Positions 1 to 7,742 of a stretch of 8,577 nt of DNA are shown here, piece after piece. The stretch is from Capsulimonas sp. (lineage in GTDB: Bacteria; Armatimonadota; Armatimonadia; Armatimonadales; Capsulimonadaceae), in assembly GCA_025963815.1 (NCBI GenBank), contig JAOQAA010000138.1, positions 1-8,577 of the forward strand, written 5' to 3'. Made by a program: the position numbers and the translations under genes. The number at the start of each line of letters is the position of its first letter. Position 1 is the first letter of the stretch. The notes beneath the pieces are model-generated. The model worked only from the letters and a program-made list of their open reading frames with translations. It ran no database searches and was not told where the DNA came from.

Positions 1-936
1 ATCACCCTCACCATCCCGCTCAAGGCATCGCCAGGGCCGCTTTCGGTCGCCGTGTCCTCCTCGGACAACAAGCCGATCCTCACCAGTGGCAGCATCAATA
101 TCGGGGACCCAATGGCGGCGATCCGCGCCGCCCAGCAGGAAGCGGCGCGGAAAGCCGCCGCACAAAAAGCGGCGGAGGCACAAAAAAACGCTCAAAAGGC
201 CCAGCAGCAGGCGCAGGCCGACCCCGGCAACGCGCAGCTCGCCGCCGAAGCCGCCCGCCAAAAGGAAGCGGCCGCCCAGGCCGCTCAGCAGCTGGCGGAA
301 GCAAAGCGTCAAGCTGAGATCCAGGCGCAGACCACCGAGCGCACGCGTCTCGCCTCCTTGCAGGCGGATGCCGACGCAAAACGCCTCACCGCCCTGCGCG
401 CCGCTGAAGCCCGGCGCGCCGCGCAGCTGGAAGCGCAGCGTCAAGCGCAGATCCGCAAGAACCAGACGCAGCAGCACAACAATCCGGGGCCTGGTCCGGG
501 ACCCGGGCCTTCGATTCCCACCGCCGATCCCGGCAAGTCGATGGCTCTGACACGTCAGGGCTACGATCTGAGCAGCCAGGGCCAATACGCCGAAGCGGCC
601 GCCCTGCTCCAGCAGGCGCTCGACATCGATCCCACCAACACGAGAGCGCGCGACGGCCTCGTAACCACGCTCAACAATGAAGCGACGGAGGCTGGACGCA
701 GCCAGAAGTTCGACGACGCCATCAAAATGCGCCTTCAGGCGCTGACCGCGAAGCCCGACGACGACTTCACGAAAAAGAGCCTCGCGCTCTCGTATTACAA
801 CTACGGGATCACGCTCTATAATGGCGGCCAGAAGGACAAAGCGGTCGATCAGTGGAAGCAGACGCTCAAGTGGGCGCCGCCTGGGGAACAGCTTGCGTCG
901 GACGCGCAGAAGATGATCGGCAGGGCGGGGCGGTAG
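1..936 (+). CDS. Coiled-coil and TPR-repeat protein, 5' end outside window
   Basis: The frame is open from base 1 to the TAG at 934-936, giving 311 visible residues. A GTG at 52 is a possible start, but coding-like sequence continues upstream of it without a stop, so I read the gene as 5'-partial. Visible residues 1-36 look like the end of a beta-rich segment. Residues about 37-155 are Ala/Gln/Lys/Arg-rich with heptad-like spacing, typical of a long helical coiled coil (TolA-like in composition only). A PG-repeat linker follows (PGPGPGPGP, near bases 484-513). From residue 181 there are about three TPR-like helical hairpins, including a clear motif with QGQYAEAAALLQQAL and later the segment YNYGITLYNGGQKDKAV. 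TPRs mediate protein-protein contacts; no catalytic motif is visible. It precedes the eCIS genes on the same strand, but the repeat-filled gap of 193 nt makes a shared transcript uncertain. Exact function unknown. Confidence 0.75.
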   Translation: MTLTIPLKASPGPLSVAVSSSDNKPILTSGSINIGDPMAAIRAAQQEAARKAAAQKAAEAQKNAQKAQQQAQADPGNAQLAAEAARQKEAAAQAAQQLAEAKRQAEIQAQTTERTRLASLQADADAKRLTALRAAEARRAAQLEAQRQAQIRKNQTQQHNNPGPGPGPGPSIPTADPGKSMALTRQGYDLSSQGQYAEAAALLQQALDIDPTNTRARDGLVTTLNNEATEAGRSQKFDDAIKMRLQALTAKPDDDFTKKSLALSYYNYGITLYNGGQKDKAVDQWKQTLKWAPPGEQLASDAQKMIGRAGR

Positions 937-941
937 GATGT

Positions 942-1099
942 GGCCCTCACCCCCCGGCCCCCTCTCCCAATTCTGGGAGAGGGGGAGTCAGATTGAAGAT
1001 TGAGATTTCAAGTTAGGATTTTTGATTTCAGATCCTAACCCAAAAAGCTCTGGCTCCCCTTCTCCCAGAGTTGGGAGAAGGGGCTGGGGGATGAGGGCC
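942..1099. repeat. Long inverted-repeat intergenic element with three hairpins
   Basis: Two 44-nt arms, 942-985 and 1056-1099, are inverted copies of each other with 39 of 44 positions complementary. Each arm also holds its own perfect 12-bp hairpin with a 4-nt loop: 958-969/974-985 and 1056-1067/1072-1083. The outer parts 942-957 and 1084-1099 pair (one mismatch and one G-T wobble). The 70-nt AT-richer spacer has a third stem, 1012-1019 with 1032-1039. The whole can therefore fold as an outer stem closed on three hairpins. No T-run follows either strong hairpin. It could be a pair of inverted REP-like sequences, a small non-autonomous element, or a bidirectional transcription terminator or mRNA-stabilising structure. 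Its mobility cannot be shown from one copy. Confidence 0.8.
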
Positions 1100-1129
1100 T
1101 CTAAATCAGCCCACAGAAACGAGTAACCC

Positions 1130-1742
1130 ATGGCGCATAGCTTGATCCTCGCATCGGTGACGGCCATCTTAAAGAACATCGTCGAGAACGGCCTCGTCGA
1201 TCGCGCCGTCACGACCAGTATCGGCGGGGACGCCGTGGTCTCGGCGTCGTCCCCGGATCGGATCACGACGGGGGCGGACGAGAAGCCGCAGATCAATTTA
1301 TTTCTCTATCAGGTGCAGCCCAAGGGATTGTATTCGCAGAGCCGTCACGCCGATCCGGAGGAGGCGGGCGTTGGGTATCCCGTGAGCCTGGAGCTGTATT
1401 ACTTGGTGACCGCGTACGGGGCGCAGGACTTGCAGATCGAAGTGCTGCTCGGCTGCGTCTTGACATTGCTGAGCGAGCAGGGGACGCTGACGCGTGAGAC
1501 GATCGGGTCGATCCTGACGGCGCTTTCTTCGAACAAGGGCGGCCGGATCGTCAATCCGATGGCGGCGACGCTCGCCGACCCAAAGCTGCTCGACCGGCTG
1601 GAACAGATCAAGATTTCTCCGCAGACGATGAATCTGGACGAGATCTCGCGCTTGTGGACGACCTTGCAGGCCCGTTACCGCCCCTCGGCGGTCTATAAAG
1701 TTATGGTGACGATCCAAAAAGACGTCCCGGCGGGGAAGCCAA

Positions 1743-1768
<26 letters not shown>
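1130..1768 (+). CDS. DUF4255 (Pvc16-like) eCIS tail terminator protein
   Basis: 212 residues. The N-terminal part matches the DUF4255/Pvc16 N-terminal family pattern: a first helix (SLILASVTAILKNIVENGL), then the strand PQINLFLYQVQP at residues about 53-65, and the segment VSLELYYLVTAYG followed by a helix with the LLGCVLTLLSEQ pattern. The end contains the family-like stretch with LDEISRLWTTLQARYRPSAVYKVMV. In Afp and PVC particles the Pvc16/Afp16 protein sits at the end of the inner tube and sheath and ends tail assembly; that role is taken from the family. The ATG at 1130 has a weak GAG Shine-Dalgarno core at 1121-1123. The stop overlaps the next gene by 26 nt, which suggests translational coupling with the ATPase. 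Confidence 0.9.
1732..1738 (+). promoter_or_regulatory. Ribosome binding site of the AAA+ ATPase gene
   Basis: GGGGAAG lies inside the end of the DUF4255 gene, 4 nt before the ATG at 1743. It supports this start over later in-frame ATGs and indicates that the ATPase is translated from the same mRNA as the DUF4255 gene. Confidence 0.6.
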
Positions 1769-3734
<1,966 letters not shown>

Positions 3735-3750
3735 CGCAGTGAGCAACCCT

Positions 3751-3755
3751 GGGAG
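3751..3755 (+). promoter_or_regulatory. Ribosome binding site of the DUF4157 gene
   Basis: GGGAG sits 6 nt before the ATG at 3762, an ideal spacing. The 12-nt string GAGTAACCCATG here is identical to the leader and start codon of the DUF4255 gene at 1121-1132. Confidence 0.65.
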
Positions 3756-3761
3756 TAACCC

Positions 3762-5591
3762 ATGAAACAACGTGCAGCACTGTTACGCAAGCGCAGTGAA
3801 CCGGACGCCGCAGCGGCGTCTGGCGCCCCTGAAGTTTGGCGCGCCTCCGCCGGTGGGGGCGCGCCTGCGGCGTTCGGGCACGACATCAGCCGCATTTCCG
3901 CGCGCCGCCCGCAAGCGAAAATGACCGTCAGCCAGCCCGGCGATGTGCATGAAGAGGAAGCTGACCAGGTCGCCGATCACGTCATGCGCATGGGGGCGAC
4001 GGATGTCGCCTTGCGTGAAGAACTTCCAGAAGAGGAAGAATTACATCGTTCTTCGATGGATAGCGTCTCTTCGCCGCTTGTGCAGCGAATGGGTGAGAAT
4101 GACGATGGATCGGCTGATGTGAGCGATATTGTGGATCGCGGCTTAGCGGGCGGCGGCGCGCCGCTCGACGCGGAGACGCGCGGTTTTATGGAGCCGCGGT
4201 TCGGCCATGACTTTAGCGGGGTACGCATTCACAGCGACGCACAAGCCTCACGCTCCGCAGAAGAAGTCTCCGCGCGGGCGTACACGGTAGGGAGCGACAT
4301 TGCGTTCCGATCCGGTGAATATTCGCCCGGCGGCAGTGACGGCAAGCGTCTGCTGGCGCATGAATTGACACATGTCGTGCAGCAAGGGGCGACGAGCGGC
4401 CCCTCCCTCAGTCGGGCGCCGCAAACGACAGCGTCTTCCCGCTCGGTTGTCCAGCGTGATCCTACCACCCCGACTACGGCGACGCCTTCTGCGGCGCCTG
4501 CGCCGACAGACGCCAAAGCGGTTGTCCCTAAAGCCAGCGTCAGCGAGACAGTTCAGGCCATCGTCGTGCAGTACCAGGCGATGTTCGATAAGCAGATGGA
4601 AGCCGTAAAACAGCTGGAGGCGGATTTCGGCAAGGTCGATGATTCCTCAATGACGGACATGGCGATTCAAGCGGGCGTTCAGTTCGCGATTGGCGCGGCT
4701 CTTGGCGCTCTGGCCGAGCGTGTGGCGCTGGAAGCCGGAAAGGCTGCCGGCAATTTCATTCTGAACCGAGCCCTCAAAACCGCGGAGCCAGCCGGGATGA
4801 TAAGCGCAGAAGAGTTAGCCAAGTTCGACACTGAATCCGCCCGCGCCCAGGCGGCCAGCCTCGCCACAAAAGGCGGAGCCTGGCTTGGAGGGAAGGCAAA
4901 GGAAAGCGTGCCGAAGGTTTACGCGCAGATTTCGTCATCATTGAAGGAATCGCAGAAATTCATGGAGGCGCACCGCCTGTCGCTCATTGATTTGAAGCTT
5001 GAGGCGCAGAAAGATATCCTTCTCAATATTGCGCCGACTCTAGAGGCGATGCCGCCGGCGGAAGGAGCGGTTGCGGCTGGTCGATTGCTGAAGGGGCTAG
5101 AGGAGACATATCAGAGCGCCGTTCAGGTACAGTATCTTCAATCCGTAGCGCAGTGGGGGCAGATCATGAGCGGCGGCCCTGGAGCCGATCTCACCGCAGC
5201 CCGCCGTGGTGTGCTGAGGATCTCCTATTCCGCCACGGATCCCATAGCGGACATCACCATTACCAGCGCCGAAATCACGGACATGGACAAAGATACATTG
5301 AGCCGCATCCACGATACCGAGGCGCTCAAGAATATGAAACTGCGTGACTTTCCGATCGCGAAGGTATTTTCAGGTTCCGGAGCCAACGACAGCCCGCCGT
5401 TTATTGTGATGCCGTCCGGAGGTGCGCCGGAGATTCGTACATTCACGCCATGGACAGTGAAACGAGCCGCCAAGTACGGCATCGACACGAACACTGTCGA
5501 CAGCCGAAATGTCCATGCGATTGTCGTTGCACTTATGATGGGGGAATTCGGCGAGATGCCTTTGAGCAAGTTGGGAACGATTTCCGGATAG
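3762..5591 (+). CDS. DUF4157 (eCIS core domain) protein with novel C-terminal region, candidate effector
   Basis: 609 residues, no signal peptide. Residues 38-77 carry the N-terminal signature seen in this family: FGHDISRI, then KMTVSQPGD and EEEADQVADHVMRM. The DUF4157 core spans about 130-208: PLDAETRGFMEPRFGHDFS, GVRIHSDAQA, AYTVGSDIAFRSGEYSP, and the zinc-protease-like motif HELTH at 200-204 (H200, E201, H204). VQR tripeptides occur at 107-109 and 230-232. Residues 215-258 are a Ser/Thr/Pro/Ala linker. Residues about 260-609 are unlike any domain I recognise. They begin helical, with an alanine-rich hydrophobic stretch at about 300-330 (GVQFAIGAALGALAE), and end in a mixed region from about 480. 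DUF4157 proteins are strongly linked to eCIS loci and often carry variable toxin domains. Being the next gene after the ATPase, this is plausibly cargo of the particle. Protease activity and the toxin role are inferred. Confidence 0.9.
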   Translation: MKQRAALLRKRSEPDAAAASGAPEVWRASAGGGAPAAFGHDISRISARRPQAKMTVSQPGDVHEEEADQVADHVMRMGATDVALREELPEEEELHRSSMDSVSSPLVQRMGENDDGSADVSDIVDRGLAGGGAPLDAETRGFMEPRFGHDFSGVRIHSDAQASRSAEEVSARAYTVGSDIAFRSGEYSPGGSDGKRLLAHELTHVVQQGATSGPSLSRAPQTTASSRSVVQRDPTTPTTATPSAAPAPTDAKAVVPKASVSETVQAIVVQYQAMFDKQMEAVKQLEADFGKVDDSSMTDMAIQAGVQFAIGAALGALAERVALEAGKAAGNFILNRALKTAEPAGMISAEELAKFDTESARAQAASLATKGGAWLGGKAKESVPKVYAQISSSLKESQKFMEAHRLSLIDLKLEAQKDILLNIAPTLEAMPPAEGAVAAGRLLKGLEETYQSAVQVQYLQSVAQWGQIMSGGPGADLTAARRGVLRISYSATDPIADITITSAEITDMDKDTLSRIHDTEALKNMKLRDFPIAKVFSGSGANDSPPFIVMPSGGAPEIRTFTPWTVKRAAKYGIDTNTVDSRNVHAIVVALMMGEFGEMPLSKLGTISG

Positions 5592-5638
5592 GGCCAAGGG
5601 CTGCTCTCAATCAACCTTTACCAATGAATTCGCTCTGC

Positions 5639-5663
5639 GCCCGGCGGCTAGAAGCCGTCGGGC
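5639..5663 (+). terminator. Strong hairpin after the DUF4157 gene, possible terminator
   Basis: An 11-bp stem, 5639-5649 with 5653-5663, closes on a 3-nt AGA loop and includes one G-T wobble. It is followed by AATTCTGTT, a poor but T-rich tail. It lies 47 nt after the DUF4157 stop and 16 nt before the ATG at 5680, so it could end the eCIS transcript or sit in the leader of the ankyrin gene and limit ribosome access. No clear Shine-Dalgarno sequence is visible in front of 5680. Confidence 0.5.
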
Positions 5664-5679
5664 AATTCTGTTGCCGCCT

Positions 5680-7305
5680 ATGAACATTTTGTACTTCTCC
5701 GATGGCCGCCTTCTGAAGCTGGCGCCGATCGTTCTTAGTTTGTTCCTGAGCCTGGCGTCCGCGCCAAAGGCCGACGCCCAGCGTCTGCCGGTCTCTTCCG
5801 CCGTTCCGATTCCTGCCCCATTCTCGGCAAAGCCCGCGCCGAAAGCCGCAGCGCCGACGCGGCGCATTGCGATAAAGCCCACTTATACAAAGGCGCAGCT
5901 CAATCAATCCCTGATCGCGGAGTCGTTTCACCGCAATCTCCCGCACGTCGCGTCGCTCCTGGCTCAGGGCGCCGACCCGAACGCCCACGATAAGGGCGGG
6001 ACGCCCGTGCTATTGTACGCCGCCGCAGCGAAGGATAATGGGGCGGTGATCAAACTGCTGCTGGACAAGGGCGCGCATATCAATGCAACGGATCGTCATG
6101 GGAATACGGCGCTGTGTGAGGCGGCCGAACTCAAGGCGGCTTCCACAGTAACCTTGCTGCTGGCGAGGGGCGCTTCGGTGAACGTGCATAACTCCTTGGG
6201 AGTGACGCCGCTGGGGATTGCAGCCGCGCAGAACGATCTCGCCACGATGCAGCTCCTTGCGGCGCATGGCGCGGATGTGAACGCCGTGCAGCAGCGGGGG
6301 TGGACGCCGCTCGCGATCGCGGCGTCGCGGGAGAACACGGAGGCCGTGCGGCTCCTCATTGGCGCGGGTGCGTCCGTCAATCCCGCTCCGCTCAAGGGGG
6401 CGCCGGCGCCGCTGATGGTCGCCATTGCCGAAGGGACGCGCCCCGGCGTTTCGCGATCGCGTGTGGACGCCGTCCTCCAAGCGCTGCTGGACAGCGGAGC
6501 GAAGGCCGACACGCGCGGCGCTCAGAACGTCACTCCCTTGATCGTGATGACATCGCTCGGTGACCTCGTCCGCGCCAAGCTCCTGGTTGAGCACGGCGCC
6601 AGCGTGAACGCGCAGGATGTACTGGGGCGCTCCGCCCTGATGATCGCTGCGGGGAAGGGTGATCCGACGCTTGTCAATCTCTTGCTGACGAACGGCGCTT
6701 CCGTCAATCTTCGCGATAAGCAGGGCGACAGTCCATTGATCTGGGCGTCTCGGTACGGCTACACCGGGATCGTCCGCCAGCTGCTTCAATCGGGAGCGTC
6801 CGTCAACACCGCAAGCGCGCGCGGGTTCACACCCCTAATGGCCGCCTGCCTGAAGAATAGCGCCGTGATCGCAAAGATGCTGATCGATAAAGGCGCGAAC
6901 GTGAAGGCGTCGGACCGCGACGGCTACACCCCCCTCATGCTGGCCTCCCAGTCTGGAAGCGTATTCCTCGTCAAACTCCTGCTCGCCCAAGGCGCTAATC
7001 CCAGCGCCAAAACCAAGCAAGGCGTCATGGCGTCCGACTTCGCCGCCAAACACCCGGCCGTCCTCGCCCTGCTGCCGCCGCGCATCGCCATCAAGCAAAC
7101 ACCGATAGCGCCAGCGCCCCCGCTCACATCCGCCGGCGGCCCCACCGTTCCGTCCCCGCCCATGCCGTCGACAGTCAGCATTCCAATCCCGCCCCGTCCC
7201 GGCGTCCTCCCGCCCACACCCGGCGCGCCCATGATCCCGCCTCGTCCTGGCGCTCCCTGGGTTCCGATGGCGCCTCCGGCGCCGCGCCTGCCGTTCGTGC
7301 GATAA
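5680..7305 (+). CDS. Exported ankyrin-repeat protein with proline-rich tail
   Basis: 541 residues from the ATG at 5680; an in-frame TTG at 5671 would add three residues. I prefer the ATG because it starts directly before a good signal peptide: Lys/Arg-containing start, hydrophobic core LAPIVLSLFLSLASA, and likely cleavage near ADAQ at residues 31-34. A Pro/Ala-rich spacer follows. About eleven ankyrin repeats of roughly 33 residues occupy residues 74-450, with the consensus GxTPLxxAAxxGxxxxVxLLLxxGAxVN. The sixth repeat is about ten residues longer than the others. A partial C-terminal cap ends near 464. The tail (465-541) is proline-rich, with IPPRPG twice. The pentapeptide RIAIK occurs just before and just after the repeat block. 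Ankyrin arrays bind protein partners; no enzymatic domain is visible. Likely periplasmic or secreted. The neighbouring eCIS suggests, but does not show, a role with it. Confidence 0.9.
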   Translation: MNILYFSDGRLLKLAPIVLSLFLSLASAPKADAQRLPVSSAVPIPAPFSAKPAPKAAAPTRRIAIKPTYTKAQLNQSLIAESFHRNLPHVASLLAQGADPNAHDKGGTPVLLYAAAAKDNGAVIKLLLDKGAHINATDRHGNTALCEAAELKAASTVTLLLARGASVNVHNSLGVTPLGIAAAQNDLATMQLLAAHGADVNAVQQRGWTPLAIAASRENTEAVRLLIGAGASVNPAPLKGAPAPLMVAIAEGTRPGVSRSRVDAVLQALLDSGAKADTRGAQNVTPLIVMTSLGDLVRAKLLVEHGASVNAQDVLGRSALMIAAGKGDPTLVNLLLTNGASVNLRDKQGDSPLIWASRYGYTGIVRQLLQSGASVNTASARGFTPLMAACLKNSAVIAKMLIDKGANVKASDRDGYTPLMLASQSGSVFLVKLLLAQGANPSAKTKQGVMASDFAAKHPAVLALLPPRIAIKQTPIAPAPPLTSAGGPTVPSPPMPSTVSIPIPPRPGVLPPTPGAPMIPPRPGAPWVPMAPPAPRLPFVR

Positions 7306-7356
7306 AAATAGGTGGAAACATAAGCATGGTCTTACAAACTGAACTTTATTCCTGTT

Positions 7357-7361
7357 AAGGA
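7357..7361 (+). promoter_or_regulatory. Ribosome binding site of the PKD gene
   Basis: AAGGA, 8 nt before the ATG at 7370, is the clearest Shine-Dalgarno sequence in this part of the window and supports that start codon. The 64-nt gap before the gene shows no convincing sigma-70 promoter. Confidence 0.6.
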
Positions 7362-7369
7362 CCTCCGAC

Positions 7370-7681
7370 ATGCGCACCATCCCGAACCGCCTCTTTAGCC
7401 TTTCCCTATGCTCGTCTGACTCTCGTTTGGGCTTAGCCGCACGTCGTATCGGCCTCACCACGCCCAGCGTGACGCCATCTTCGCCGACGACCTGCGACAA
7501 TGTCCAGTTTTCCGCTACCGCGACCTCAAACTGCGCCACGAATTTTACCTATGACTGGGATTTCGGCGACGGATCTCTGCCGCACGGCGCGGGCTCTTCT
7601 CCGACACATCAATACTCCAGCGCCAGCCCAGTCAATCCTGGATACTACGTAGTTAACGCGATGTGCAAGTTTCGGACATAA
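7370..7681 (+). pseudogene. PKD-domain surface protein gene, truncated by an insertion sequence
   Basis: 103 codons to a TAA at 7679-7681. Residues about 30-96 read as the first part of a PKD (polycystic kidney disease-type, beta-sandwich) domain: TPSVTPSSPTTCDNVQFSAT, the hallmark YDWDFGDGS, and THQYSS followed by GYYVVNA. PKD domains are usual in secreted or surface proteins that bind carbohydrate or protein. The fold breaks off after GYYVVNA, and the last residues (MCKFRT) do not continue it. The IS982-like element begins about here, so the final codons and the stop probably come from the insertion. The N-terminus from the ATG lacks a full hydrophobic core. The +1 frame at about 7397-7429 reads FPYARLTLVWA before a stop, so the original signal peptide may also be damaged by small indels. 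Whether the rest of the gene lies beyond the element is not visible. Confidence 0.7.
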
Positions 7682-7703
7682 GAATATCTAGGCCCTTCGT
7701 GTG

Positions 7704-7740
7704 GGTACTTTTCAGGTGCTAACGCTGGGAGGTACTTTCA
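7704..7740 (+). repeat. Direct repeat in the IS leader
   Basis: GGTACTTTTCA at 7704-7714 recurs as GGTACTTTCA at 7731-7740, start to start 27 nt. They lie between the presumed element end and the transposase ATG and could be transposase or regulator contact sites, or chance. Short and based on one locus. Confidence 0.35.
7727..7732 (+). promoter_or_regulatory. Ribosome binding site of the transposase gene
   Basis: GGGAGG lies 10 nt before the ATG at 7743. It supports that start over the next in-frame ATG at 7770. Confidence 0.55.
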
Positions 7741-7742
7741 CG

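Noticed and set aside
86..550. Arg/Pro-rich + strand frame overlapping the coiled-coil gene
   Set aside because: Its composition is typical of an out-of-frame reading of Ala/Lys/Gln-rich coding sequence, and it covers the real gene's heptad region.
942..1099. CRISPR array or tRNA-like fold in the hairpin region
   Set aside because: There are only two arms, in inverted not direct orientation, with no regular spacers; the three-hairpin fold has no anticodon arm or acceptor features of a tRNA.
988..1296. Reverse-strand frame across the intergenic repeat
   Set aside because: It runs through the hairpin element and into the DUF4255 gene and has no recognisable domain.
7320..7356. Possible sigma-70 promoter before the PKD gene (TTACAA and a T/A-rich segment)
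   Set aside because: The spacing and the -10-like hexamer are poor; not strong enough to list.
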